In this document: piece by piece, positions 21,895 through 33,904 of the stretch
Layout: each line of letters opens with the position of its first letter
Position numbering within the stretch: position 1 is the first letter of the stretch
Source: Leptoclinus maculatus
Taxonomy: Eukaryota > Chordata > Actinopteri > Perciformes > Stichaeidae
Length of the DNA stretch: 64,000 bases
Reading direction: 5' to 3'
Assembly (NCBI GenBank): GCA_032191485.1
Contig: JAVDOI010000008.1
Coordinates: 857,501-921,500, forward strand
The notes under the pieces: generated by a model
Seen by the model: only the letters and a program-made list of their open reading frames with translations
Database searches by the model: none
Told to the model about the DNA's origin: nothing
Position numbers and translations under genes: made by a program

Positions 21895-22460
21895 TAAACC
21901 AGAAGAAAGTGTATGTGCATCTCTGAATGTCAGTTGGGGAAAAAGCATTCCTGACCAAAGACTGACTGTCTTTGACTGAATGATATGTACTTTAGAATAT
22001 TCTCTATAATAATGCAGAATGGATTGTCTTTCTGGTGTTGGGGTTATTGCCAATGCTACTCAGGTCTTTTTCATTATCCTACAGCCTAAACCGTCTGTTA
22101 GACAAGACTGCTGCAGTTACACCAGAGATCTATTTTTATATTCTGCTAATTGTGCACATGACATTCATTTATGCATTCAATGCAATTACCTAGTTTGCCA
22201 CTTTTGTGTTAATTATTTGCAAATGTCTGATGTTTGTCTGGTGCAGATATGCAAATATAATCTGTGGTATGGTTGCTTATGGTGGTGGTGACAGGTCTTA
22301 ACTGAAGTATAATGCGTCATTTGATTCTCATTGTTTGTCTTCTATGAAAATCAGTTCTTCCTGCTAAATTCATTTTGTTGAATGATTTTCCAATGTAGTA
22401 CAACTTGCAGGTTTTTTACCTGTGTTTGTATATTTTTGGAATAAAAAAATACAATTTTGC
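21895..22460 (+). other. mgat1 3' untranslated region
   Basis: AT-rich tail with AATAAA at 22440-22445, followed by T-rich sequence. Confidence 0.55.
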
Positions 22461-23331
22461 TTTTTTTGGCTCAACCATTGTACACAATGCCAGCAATGTA
22501 AACAGGAGACCTGTTATTGTCATAAATATAACTAGTTAACATGAAGTGCAAATTCAAAATATACAAAGTATATGTGACACTACATTTTGGGGGAAATGCT
22601 TGACGCTCAAATCATTCAGGGTATTTTCATGTGACTAAATGGGGAATGATGGAGCCATTGGTTTGGATATTTTAGTGTATCAATGATATAACAGTGAAGA
22701 GTATAGTTCAGTACTAATGAAAGACTTCTATGAAGATAGTGATGCCACACAGCAGTTTATGAATTAGATGTACACGCATGCAGTATAACGGTTGTGGTTA
22801 TGTCTGTCTACGGTAGCCGCCGTGGCCCAAACCTGTTGGCGCTTTCCGTTTCCAAACTGATGCTCCTCTGTTTACTTCATTTGCAATGATGATGTGAGAC
22901 CGAAACTGCTAGCTAGCTAGCCTAGCTAAAGTAATGAGGAACCGGTAAGAGATGGAGGAAAAAACACATGTGATGGGGGGACATACTGACGGGCCTTTTA
23001 CTGTTAATAATAGATATTTATTCTCACCTGTTTGCTGTAATTAAAGTAACCGTTTAATGGCGGCGTTAGCCTGTTAGCGTGCACGGCTGCAGGCTAGGCT
23101 AGCTGTGCAGTGGGTTCGTGTTTCGATGTGATTTGATATGGCACGCTGCACACGCGACAACACTCGCCTACTCTGGAAGTATTTCCTCATTTATCCCTGT
23201 TGCCAACACAACCAAGCTTTTAACAGGACCCGGTTTTTTTTTGTTTAGGTTTAATTAGCCATCGCGTCTGCTGGCAGAAGCAACCTTTATAGCTAACGCC
23301 GCTTACTAGCAAAACTGTGTGTGGCACTGGA
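22461..23331 (+). promoter_or_regulatory. sh3bp5l promoter and 5' untranslated region (inferred)
   Basis: From about 22800 the sequence becomes GC- and CpG-richer. A donor-like GGTAAGAG at about 22946 may end a noncoding first exon. AATGGCGGC at 23056-23064 matches the YY1-type core ATGGCGGC, often near TATA-less starts. The start exon has no conspicuous upstream ATG just before 23332. Confidence 0.4.
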
Positions 23332-26066
23332 ATGGAGCCAGGCGACTTGCGTGAGAGCCCCGCCGGCTGCGGGGAGTCGGATGTGGGGGACTGGAGGGAG
23401 GTTACTCCCGGTGGGGACGAGGAGGTCAAAGCTGCCGAAACTAATGGGACAACACCAGAGACGGCGCTCAGGGACACATGTGAGGAAGGTGAAAAACAAA
23501 AAGGAGTGGGAGAACAATTACACAGCCCCTACGAGGAGGAACTGGACCCCAGAATCCAGGTATGACAACTACTTGTACTGGTCTTTTAACCTCCATCAAG
23601 ATAGTTAATCAGCCAGGATGTAGTTATGTTAACGGTCCCTAGGTTGGGTAATACTGCGATCATTTTTGGTTAAGCATAACGGAGAGGTTGCCAACGTTAT
23701 GTGTCTAATATATGTATAATCTGTGCTAATCCGGTAGTCAGATCAAAAGTGATTATCTTTCACCAACATGCCGACATACCTGTGACGTACATTTCACACC
23801 AGCTCCAGTTCGTGCAGACCGAGCGTCCCCATTGCACTCAAACAACTCCAGCGTTATTGCATTTAACTGTAATGATGATACATGAGATATTTTGAGCTAA
23901 TTTCACTCAGTCTCTGTGTGTTAGCAGAATATACAATTTATATTTTTCTAGTTGTTGATAAGGGCCTAAAGCAGTCCCCCCCCCCCCCCCCCCCCCCCCA
24001 CAGGAAGAGTTGGAGCATCTCAATGAAGCCAGTGCAGAAATCAACAGACTGGAGCTGCAGTTGGATGTAAGTAAAAAAAAAAACACTCCTCCTAATTAGG
24101 GGTATTTGTTTAGTCTTCCTACACATAACTGAAGAATATGGAAAACAGATTGCATAAAATTACTTTGATTTTGACAAAACAAAACTCCTGAGAAATGTGA
24201 AAAGAACACTGACTATCACCCGAGGAATTGCTTGCTCTCTCTGTTGAATATTTTATTAGCCTGCCCAGACTGTGCTCATCAATATGATAATTTCTGTTTT
24301 CAATTTCTCTAAGCATTAGGTCTGGAAAAAGTCACTACTCTTAAAAGGGAAAAATGTTTTGGTACCGATAGTTCGACACTCGAGCGAATCGTTTGCTCAC
24401 TCGCCTCCCATTACATTACAGTTAAATCTAATCTTTCATACATTTACCGTCCAGGATGCCAGAACAGGCTACCGGAAGATCCTCACAGAGTCTGCCAGGA
24501 AGCTCAATGCTCAGAGCTCTCAGCTCGGTGGCTGCATTGAGAAAGCAAGACCCTACTATGAAGCTCGTCGCCTTGCGAAAGAGGTACACACAGATGATAT
24601 GTGTGCTCTGTCTAAATGTGTCCCATGTGTTTAAAATGCTGACCTCGGTATAAACGAGGCCTTCTGAAGTGTCCTTAGACTGAGCACTTAGTCCCTGTCA
24701 GATCCAGGAGTGTAGACAAAATGGGATCTGATCGTTCAGACAGCATTTGAAGGTGGTCAGGGGCGCATTTGTCCACATACGTAGTGTAGTGTTACTGCAT
24801 TCCTGACCGCACTGAAGGAGGGTTCCTAGTTGTTTATAGCCTTACAAATCCCCTACACACTGCTCTTTACCTACGCCGGACAATGTAGACAAGATTTTGA
24901 GGGTCACATCTTCTCTATTTTGCAGCAATTTCAGTTTTCAACTCCTAAAAGTGAATCTGAGCAGCAAAGAGAGCTCTGATCACAGACCAGTCATTCATTA
25001 TGTATGTGAGATTCATTCTCGTGCAAGGTGTGAGCTGCGGTCTATCTTAATTAGATGTAGCTCTGCACACAATCTGGATACCAGATACAAGAGCACTATG
25101 TGCGTGACTGTCTTTATGGGAAATTGTAAACGGTTAAATATATACATTTATATAAAAGGCAATTGATTATTTTCATTTACTTACCTGTTTCTACATTTAT
25201 TGGCCTTGTGGACTTACCTTTATTAAACTTTTAAAATAAAAAACTTTGATTTACAAATACATTTTTGCAGAGTTCTGCTTGTTATTGGTCTAAACAGAGC
25301 AGGGTGTGGTGTCCTTGTCTTATTCCACTTCTGCAGGCTGTAAACGTTTAGTCTGCTCTCTATAGGCACAACAGGAGACCCAGAAGGCAGCATTGAGCTA
25401 TGAGAGAGCGGTCTCTATGCACACAGCAGCCAGGGAGATGGTCTATGTGGCAGAGCAGGGTCTGATGGCTGATGGCAAGAACACCCTGGATCCCACCTGG
25501 CAGGAGATGCTCAACCACGCTACCTCCAAGGTAACAAAGAGGAGGAAGGACACTTGCTATACACACACAGACACATGTACAGTAGGTGCAGGATGGTTCT
25601 GGTGTCTCAGAAGAAAAACTCTCACTGGAAAGTACAAAGAACAAAAAAATCATCTAAGACATGGTGGATAGTAGGGGTGTAACGATACAGTGATGTGGAT
25701 CAATATATCGAATCAATGATCAACTATCCAAAGTCATCAGTGCAAAGTGGATACATTGATACCCATTATCGTCTTTAAGATACGCCTTTATTTTGAAATT
25801 CCGATGGCACATCTGTGTCACCATTTCAGTCCAAACGCATCCGTTTCCTACAGAGCCCACTAATAAAGTTGTCAAATCATATTTTAGATGTTTTTTTGTG
25901 AGTTGATATGAATTGTGGTGTCTTGTTTAATTAAAGAATACTCCACCGATTTAGCGTTTCACCCTATAGCACTGTCAGAAAGTTAAATAACGATCAAACC
26001 TCCGTGGAGTTAATAATTGAATAAAGAGAGATATCGATGTCTTGCACTCATGAACACACAGGCCTC

Positions 26067-26122
<56 letters not shown>

Positions 26123-27112
26123 GTGTGCGTGTGTGTGTTAACATCCTGCTCCTGCGTGTCTCTCGCAGGTGAACGAAGCCGAGGAGGAGCGACTTCGCAG
26201 TGAGAGGGAGCACATGCGCGTCACACACGCCTGTCAGGAGGCCGAGGCTCGGGTTCAGATGCTGCAAAAGTCCCTCAAAAGAGTCATTGTGAAATCCAAA
26301 CCCTACTTCGAGCTCAAGGCCCAGTTCAACCACATTCTGGAGGTAATGCAGACTCAGCGAGTTTGTGAAACCGTAAGCGCTTACAAGATGCTCTGTGCAT
26401 TGTACTTTGTTCTCCGTCACTCCCAGTTTCCCATCCTCTCAAGAAACATGCAGTCGTTTAGTTGTGTTGTAAATGTGCTGCAGGTCACTGGTAGGTAATC
26501 CACCTGTTTGGCATAAAATCAATGTTGAAATTGATGATAAAAGTTGCTGTGCCCTCTGTGTGACTCCAGGAGAACAAGGCCATAGTGCTGCAGCTGGAAC
26601 AGCACGTAGCCAAAGTGAAGACCCGCTACTCCATCGCCTTACGAAACTTGGAGAAAATCAGTGAGCAGATTCACGCTCAGAGGGGGAGGGGCCCGGCAGA
26701 GGGAGGGCGCACCACTCTCTGCGGTGGGCGGAGCCCCCCCGTTGGAGCCGAGTCCGACATCAGAGTTCAGAAAGAAGGCGGAGCCTGCGGTGGTGGTGCG
26801 ACGGGGCCGTGTCGGGTGGACGCAGCCATCGACCTGGAGAAATACAAGGAGAATGAGAAGGAGAAGGAGAGGGAGCGGGCGGGGTCTGATTCCCTTTCGG
26901 TCTTCAGCCTGCAGACCATCGCTTCCGACTTGGAGAAATATGACTCCATTGAGCACCTCGGGAACCTCAGCGATGTCGGGAGCGTAACTGGGGATGAGGG
27001 CGAGAAAGAGAGAGGCGGAGTGATGGATAGAAGAGACAAGCTGGCTGAAGCAACCGCCAAAGAGCGCCAGCAGCAGTTCTACAAGCAGCATCACCGAAGC
27101 TTCAGTTTGTGA
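23332..27112 (+). CDS. sh3bp5l: SH3BP5-like, Rab11 guanine-nucleotide exchange factor
   Basis: Coding exons 23332-23559, 24004-24066, 24455-24583, 25366-25530, 26169-26342 and 26570-27112 (TGA) are all phase 0, giving 433 residues (human SH3BP5L 393). Residues 1-70 are acidic and poorly conserved. From EEELDPRIQEELEHLNEAS (70-88) on, the long antiparallel coiled-coil domain runs to about residue 290, with the family strings CIEKARPYYEARRLAKE, DPTWQEMLNHAT and KSKPYFELKAQFNHILE. The C-terminus holds LQTIASDLEKYDSIEHL and ends in RSFSL, both SH3BP5L hallmarks. SH3BP5 and SH3BP5L activate Rab11 through this coiled coil, in recycling-endosome traffic. The last exon contains a less conserved charged insert. 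Teleosts may have a and b copies. Confidence 0.94.
23560..24003 (+). other. sh3bp5l intron 1 with poly-C acceptor
   Basis: Ends with 24 consecutive C (23976-23999), then ACAG and the exon. The run takes the place of the usual mixed T/C polypyrimidine tract. Nothing else recognised. Confidence 0.85.
24067..26168 (+). other. sh3bp5l introns 2-4
   Basis: Introns 24067-24454, 24584-25365 and 25531-26168. The last contains GGGGTGTAACGATAC at about 25673, a string typical of hAT-like fish repeats; its far end was not found. A long GT microsatellite also lies close to the acceptor. Confidence 0.6.
26068..26138. repeat. GT microsatellite
   Basis: About 70 bases of (GT)n with three GCGT interruptions at the right end, 30 bp before the acceptor of the 26169-26342 exon of sh3bp5l. 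Confidence 0.95.
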
Positions 27113-28660
27113 GGCTGTCATAGATATAAACACGCTATAAACACTGCAGAAGCAAAGTGAGTTATCAAAAATAAACTACCAATTAGGGTAAGCATCCCGA
27201 ACACATAGGTACCAACCAAAGTATAAGACAGTGAATTAGCTGTGAAACTGGATTGATGCAGTTGTAGGTGTACGATATGAGTTGATGGTGTAAATAAGCA
27301 CACGTATGTTGACTGACAATACATTATTCTAACGCTGACACTGATCAATAGTTAATATTCCTGCCTGGTTACAACACTACTGGAAACTAAAGAGCTTTCA
27401 ACACTCCAGGACAAGTATACTGTATATTGAGGGATTCTGGGTAGAATTTGTTCCTTGAGCATGAAGGAACAGCGACGAATGATCAAAAGACGACGTTGAT
27501 CTAATGTGGTGAGACTAGTGAAAACAAAACCCTCCATTGTGTCTCCTCCCAGTCGTGTCGAGTCTTATCAGCGATTGCTTCAAGGTAGAGGGGGTTGCAG
27601 GGTCTCTCCATAGACACTCGTATCCACCCTCATCAAGTTAGTGTGCAGGGAAAAATGACAAAAACGATTCTCTGTCAGTGCAGGGTGAAAGCATGTTTGA
27701 AATCACATTTCATATATTTATTTCCAGTAACATGCTGCAAGCAGTGTTTTGGTATTTTTAGCACGAGAGAATGCGTTTTTTGAAAGTTCCTGAAATGAAT
27801 GGAGTCTGAAGATGATAATGAGTCTTTCCACTCAGACAGCATGCACTCCTTGTTGGCTATCTAAACAGACACTTATGACATGTATTCAGGGCTCTATGCT
27901 GAAACTACAACTGAAACCATTAAAGCTAAGACGACGAAGCTGCAGCCATGTTTCCTTTTTAGTGTCGTATGGTGCAAAAACCTTTCCCCAACTTTGTGTT
28001 ATTCGGATATTGTTTACATGTGTACGAGTGGATTTCTTCGGCAGCAAATGCATTTCCTCTTTTGTTTGCCTTTTTAAAAAACAATTTGCCCTGGTTGTGA
28101 TTTGAAGTGTGCCTTGATACAGACCAAGTAACACATTTAGCATGAGTGGCACTTTGCTGTAATCTCACCTGTAGTTGTGTTTAGAACCATTTCATTCATT
28201 TGTGTGTGTGTGTGTGTGTGCGCCCTTTTTATGATTTTTGGAACACTAATAATCGAAGTCACCCAGGCGCCGAATCTGATGAGACTTGAAGAGTTCTGAT
28301 TTCTGTATTTTCTTTTTATGATATTGTACTTTTGATTTTGTAAGTGTGAGATGCGAAACGACGAAGTCAAGAAATGACTTGTAAATGTATGTAATTATTA
28401 CAAAGCTGGAAAATATTGACATGTACAGCTACATGTGTTAATGGACGTGAATGTTTGACAAGTTGGTTGTACAGATGTTTTCTGGCTGCTCAGTTTGTCA
28501 TGTGTATTTAAGTCATCGTTGCAGTTAATCTGAAAAAACCTCACCTTCACTTCTGTCTTAACGATTAGTCTTCACCCTAATAATGGCATTTGTGATTTAG
28601 TCAGAATGTCACTTTCCAATTTATGCATTGTCATATCTATAATCAATAAACCAAATCATA
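27113..28660 (+). other. sh3bp5l 3' untranslated region
   Basis: A long AT-rich tail with a GT run at 28199-28220 and AATAAA at 28645-28650. A further AATAAA at 29445-29450 could serve a longer form. Confidence 0.5.
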
Positions 28661-30949
28661 CTTCTTGGGCTTGCGAGGTTCTCATGTTGTCTTATTTATG
28701 TGATATCTTGTAGGGCTTATTGTAGAATTACATGCGGAGCGGCAGGTTGGGATGGGAGTTCCTGTTTCATGCAGGAAGAGGGATGGTGAGAGACAGAGAG
28801 AGAGGTTACGTCTTCCCCAGCCTTCCTTCAATTATTCAGCAGATATATAAATATGAAGCAGGATCTCAGAATAGATGGCAGAAGAGGAGCAGAGGATGGT
28901 GGGAAAGACAAATGTGGGGAGGAACGAAAGAGGTGACGGGCTTTGATTTCATAGATGACCAGTGTCTTAGAAATGACTGATTGCTGCTTCGTCGACTTTG
29001 GAGTTACCAAAGAGCTTTGGAGCAAAAAAAAAAAAGGTTTAACAATGTAGTGAGTGTTAATACCACAGCGCCATATCTGCACCTCCATCCATGTCTAGTA
29101 CTCCTGCCGAATATTAACGGTGGGATGAATCCACAAGCTTATCATAAACCCAAAGCCCCCTCGTAAGATTCATTGTGATATTTCACTGTCGTGGGCCCAG
29201 ACCTTAGCGCGTTTCATCTTGGGAAGAGAGGGGCTGTTACGCACGGTGCGTCTCCATCATGACGTCGTGTATTAGCTCAAGATTGTAGGGGGAGAGAGAA
29301 AAAAAAAGAGAGGAGGGGAGTGTGGTGAATCGGTGTTTCGTCGTTTTATGGGGATGCGTTTGTATATAGTGCATGTATTTTGTTTTGTATGGATTTTTCT
29401 CGTTTCTTACTTTTTGCCATGCGTAACTGCAATACATGAAGAAAAATAAACCCGGGATGAGATACGGTTTTGTTTTCGTAACGTTCTGTTTACGAACGGA
29501 GCAGCTTGCACATTTATAGCCATACTAATATAGCCATAAATATCGTTGTAGACATGCAGATTTTTACCAAATAATCCGACATTGGGCTCTCCCTGGCGGA
29601 TCCACCCCGGAGGACGCACTGCTACCTTGACTGAGCGCATCGAAACTAATAGTAAGTACACATGCTACGGCTTCGCTTCAGGCGGCTAGATGCTACTATT
29701 ACTGTAGGATCGCAATATGAGACTACGTGTATTCAGAAAATGCCCCATTCGCCATGCAGGATGAGCTAGACAGATGCCATATTCGGTCTTCAATTTGTAT
29801 GCAACGGTAATTGTTTTTTTTCGACGGTTCACGGGCCAGATTTGTTTTGAGTACCTTCTCGCAAGAATCCTGTCTGCGTTAACGTTTTGGTGCTCTAAAA
29901 AGAGGATGACAGGGGAAGATTTGTGCACCTTTTTGCAATTTTTATTTTTTGTAACAAACGTACAGCCGGTTTAAAGACACGATAATTGATTCAAGACGCT
30001 ACTTTTGAGATCCACTCCTATGAGGACTGCACGGGCTTGTTAGTATGGTCGGCCTTCCTCTACAGGCCATCACGGATTCCCTTGTCAACAGCCGACAAGT
30101 AACTACCGGCAGCATACGGTTGGTGGCACCCTTACTGTGACCCTCACGTCTCAATAGTTCATGCTCAGCCACGCACAAAACACAGCATCACGAGTATGTG
30201 CGTGTGTAGCTACTCCGCGTGGATCTGCTCAGAGCTTATACAAAAAAGAAGAAAACTGCTTCTCGACATGAATCTTTGGTGCTGAAATGGACCGGATCGT
30301 CCCTGTTCCATTGCAGCTTCCGGCATTATAAACACACAAGGAAGTAGTCAGTGCCTGTGCAACATTAGAGCTGGATGTGGATGATGGGCTGTAGGTGTGT
30401 TTTTTTTGTTGCAACGCGGTGTTTCGCGGGGCTGCAGTGTTTTGGAGCAGTGAAGGCGCTGTCCGTGGTGCTGAAGTCTTAATTGCATTTAAAGCTTGAG
30501 GCTAGTCGACTGCCCCCCCACCCCCCCTCCCCGTCTGCTCAGTGCCACTGCAGCCACGTCGAGTTAGCTGGCTTCATGCTGGATAGGCTGCTTCATCCGT
30601 GCTACACTCACTCGCATAGTTTGCTTTTATCCGGCTCAGTGTGTGATCGCTGATATTAATGACTCCATGCTGGGCTGTCCTTCCACCCCCCTTTTCTCTT
30701 TACTGCCTCCCCTCCATCCTGTGGACAAAAGCCCACACTGTAAGCTGCCAACACACGCACGAATAATACACACTCTCTGGTGGTGTCTACCTCCTGCATG
30801 CGTCTTGTCAGTGAACTCTAAAAATACACTGGATAATGCTAATGAAGTATCCAGCAGAGTTTGTCTGTTGTTAGATGAGTTGGAGTATTTGCGAATTTGT
30901 GGATTCCTTCTGGACGGAAGGCCCTGGTTATTAGGTGTTAACGGCACGG
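28661..30949. other. Spacer between sh3bp5l and gabbr1
   Basis: Mixed sequence with a GA-rich stretch at 28790-28930 and 29290-29325, and a C-rich run at 30511-30530. A noncoding first exon of gabbr1a could be here, but no splice signal is decisive. Confidence 0.4.
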
Positions 30950-31107
30950 TTAATTTTTGACTTTTTATGTAAGTTACCTTTAACTTTTAGGCTTAGCCTT
31001 AACACACACACTTTTAATAAGTTACCTTTAAGCTTTTAGGCTTAGCCTTAACACATACACTTTTAATTTTTGACTTTTTATGTAAGTTACCTTTAACTTT
31101 TAGGCTT
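30950..31107. repeat. Short tandem block, AAGTTACCTTTAACTTTTAGGC units
   Basis: GTTACCTTTAA(C/G) followed by TTTTAGGCTT occurs at 30973, 31021 and 31086. The longer unit TAATTTTTGACTTTTTATGT occurs at about 30951 and 31065. The arrangement is unit A, a shortened copy, then unit A again. Confidence 0.85.
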
Positions 31108-31716
31108 TTGTTAAGGCCTTGAGCCGCGTCCGTATTCTTGTCCCGTAAGGACATGGACGCTTTGATGCAGAAGAGTACGTATATATGAGTATACTCAGTT
31201 ATTAATCATACGCTGGGCACAATGGTGTATTATGTGTTGAATTTTTTCTATTGTTTGATGTATTACCATGTATCCCTGTAACCTGTTGAAATCATACGAG
31301 GAGGTATATGGGTCAGAGTATAATTATTAGCCAGTGAGCATGGTGTGTTCCTATGTCCTGAGTATCAGTAGAGGTCTTTGGGGTAACCAACAACAGGTCT
31401 ATCAATGTATGACTAAACTTATGGGGGTTACCATGCCCATGTGAGGCCTCCCAAGAGAGGCACCGAAGGGTGGGGGTGAAACCACCCCCGGTAGATCTAG
31501 AGTATAAATATTCTCGGTTTTAGAAGATCGGGGCGTGATTGAGGGAGAAGTCCACCAGGTCTTTACCTGCGTGGGGTTAAAACTGATTTCTTAGAATCTC
31601 CGGACTTTTGAAAATAGCTTGCTCACCTAAAAAGTAACTCAATGTTTTGCGATCGAGACAATACAGCAAGCGCGATACTGGTTGCTATTCTGTTGGTGAT
31701 TCATTACTATTTGGTA

Positions 31717-32404
31717 AAGCCCCAGTTCCACCGAAAGCCGGATGTCCCCGGATCACCTCGGATAAAAAGAGGTGAGAACCGGGGTGATCCGTGGTGATCC
31801 GGGAAGGAAATCCCGGATGACAACACATTTGACATGTTTCCCGGTTCTACTACGGTTCTACTATTGTTCCGCCACGGATCACCCCTGTTCAAGCCTGGTT
31901 CATCCCGGATGGCCACGGTTTGACCACGGATGAGCACGGTTTGACCACGGATACGCCACGGACACGGCCCGGATGCGTCCCGGATGCGTCAGAGACAAAA
32001 TCACTCTTCCGAAAATATGTGAAAGGACAACATGCCGAAAATTAAACCCAAGAAGAAGGCGATGACTGCTGCAAAGAAGAAAGCTGCTGCTGCAGCAGCA
32101 GAAGAAGAAAAGAAAAGAAGAGAAGAAGTATCTTCCTCAGACGACAACACGCCGGGTGTCAACTAGCTCCCGTTTCATCCCGGATTAACCCGGCTATGCT
32201 ACGGTTCATCCCAGTCTTACTACGGTTCATCCCGGTCCTACTACGTTTCTTCCCGGATCAGCACGGATGGCCACGGTTTTACTACGGTTCATCACGGAAC
32301 GTCCCGGACTGACTACGGTTTCACTCCCGGATGACCCCGGATCTGATCCATATTGTCTCCTGGGACATCCGTAGTAGGTCCGGCTTTCGGTGGAACTGGG
32401 GCTT
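31717..32404. mobile_element. 688-bp inverted-repeat DNA element with repeated CGGAT/ACGGTT motifs
   Basis: Terminal inverted repeats of about 25 bp: AAGCCCCAGTTCCACCGAAA at the left and its complement at the right, with a TA on each side (31715-31716 and 32405-32406). That is consistent with a TA target as used by Tc1/mariner elements, but not proof. Both arms are filled with degenerate repeats of (C)CACGGAT, CCCGGAT and ACTACGGTTC. The centre holds a small ORF (32032-32166). There is no transposase. I cannot assign a superfamily. Confidence 0.75.
32032..32166 (+). CDS. 44-codon Lys/Ala/Glu-rich ORF inside the DNA element
   Basis: ATG in a good context (GACAACATGC) to TAG. The product starts MPKIKPKKKAM, passes through a Lys/Ala-rich run with six Ala, then EEEKKRREE, and ends SSSDDNTPGVN. 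The composition resembles a basic coiled or nuclear tail. The surrounding arms are tandem repeats, so this non-repetitive insert could be a captured exon or an element-encoded peptide. No homologue recognised. Confidence 0.35.
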   Translation: MPKIKPKKKAMTAAKKKAAAAAAEEEKKRREEVSSSDDNTPGVN

Positions 32405-32519
32405 TAGATTGGCTACCTGTATAGGTCTCTCTTAAGCGGAGGCTATCGAGGCAAATTCCGGGGAGTGCTCAGGAGCAACACTGTCTCCTTTTCAGGCACT
32501 CTCCTTAAGGCCAGGTGAG

Positions 32520-33896
32520 TGAGTCATATAGAGAGAGAACTGGTCCTCCGCATCTCTCCCCCTTCTCGCAGTCCTTGTATGCACTAGGGGCACTCACAGG
32601 GGGACGACCGGACATCGAGACACGAGTCTCGTGGATCCGTGGTCACCCCGGCGGCAGCTCGGGTCTGCCCGTCGCCGGCGAGGTCCTCTCAGTCGGCGTA
32701 TACACTTCTGAGAGATTGCTCGTTCACTTCTGTTCGTTTCCAACAGGAGGCCTCTCTTTATTTATTTATTTATTAACACGTGCGGCGGCACCGCGCGTTA
32801 CACTGTCTTCCACAAGCAAGCCTCACTGCCATCTGTCTCCCTCACTGTGGTGCTTTGCTTTGTTATAACCCCCCTACACACACACACACACCCTCCACCC
32901 TCTTGCTGCCTTGTTGAGTGTGAGAGTGCATGGATGTGTTTATATGTTTGCTCATGAAGCAACATTTATTATTCAAAGCTGCAAAATGAGCAGCTATAGT
33001 GTGTTTATCATTGATACAGTTGTGCTGTGTGTGTTCCCCTGCCAGCGCTCCGGGCGCTGTGGCTCACGGGACTCGAGGGTCTTTTGACTTTTTGCTAGTG
33101 GGCGTATCACACTCATTCTGTACTCATGAAATCTGCACGTCAGGCAGCAAGTGTGGCGACCAAGTGGCCTGCCATTTAGCCATCTTTGTACGCATTGAGT
33201 TTGGTTTTCATTGGGAGGATATTTTCACTTTGTTATTTGTTGATTTTACAGATATTGTTTGTTGATTCAACTGTAAAATCAGAGGAACTCCTCTGATTTT
33301 ACACATCAAAGTCTGTTTACAGATCTCGGGGAGCACTACTGCATATGTAGAAAAAAACTGCATAATGCCTTTTGAGCTGTGTGAAGAAGATAAATTGCCT
33401 CAAGTGATGTCAACAGTCAAGTTGCACTGTGGGTGATGTAGGCCCAACACACATAACAGCACCTTTTCTACAGTCTGCAAGCTGTTCCAGATACTTTTCT
33501 GAACTGAAGAAAACTCATGCCGCTTTGCAAAAATTCGTACCATCAAAACCTGAGATGAAGCTTCGTATACTGGGCTTTTGAAAGGAAGCCAAGCTGGCTA
33601 TCAACTGCCTGTCTGCACTGTAAATACAAACTGAGGCAGGGAGAGAAAAGTGGACTCATCTTGCAGCTCGTCCTCTCTGTGCACAGTCAGGCAGGTTGAA
33701 ATGGGAGCTTTTTTTTGCCAAAGAGTTTCAGGACAGTCAGCAGTGGACCGACTGAGAGTGTTGCATTAATATAAGAGTGTTTTTCTCAGTAACCCTTTTC
33801 TCTTTGTCTCCCAATTCCTCTTCTGTCTTTCTTCGAAAAAGCCTCAATTTCCTCGACACACTTTTAAAAAAACCTCTCTTCTTCCTTCTCTTTCAG
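32520..33896. other. Spacer before the first gabbr1 coding exon
   Basis: GC-rich at 32600-32710, a TTTA tetranucleotide run at 32757-32775 and a CA run at 32876-32890. Otherwise ordinary sequence, ending in the T-rich acceptor TCTCTTTCAG (33887-33896). Confidence 0.5.
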
Positions 33897-33904
33897 ATCC
33901 GGAG

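Larger units (their letters stand above)
31108..32516 (+). mobile_element. Candidate solo LTR, interrupted by a DNA element
   Basis: Leaving out the nested element at 31717-32404, about 720 bp has an LTR-like layout. It starts TGTTAAGG, has TATAAATA at 31503-31510, and ends near CTCTCCTTAAGG. The ends are not an exact TG/CA pair and I find no convincing target duplication. No primer site is clear to the right. GC-rich sequence at 32520-32720 may belong to the same element. This is inference from composition and promoter layout. Confidence 0.35.

Noticed and set aside
26010..26420. 136-codon minus frame with long Thr-His run
   Set aside because: The run is the GT microsatellite read in antisense and the rest is antisense of an sh3bp5l exon.
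27880..28168. Overlapping small frames on both strands after sh3bp5l
   Set aside because: They lie in the AT-rich 3' UTR, have no start context or homology, and overlap each other.
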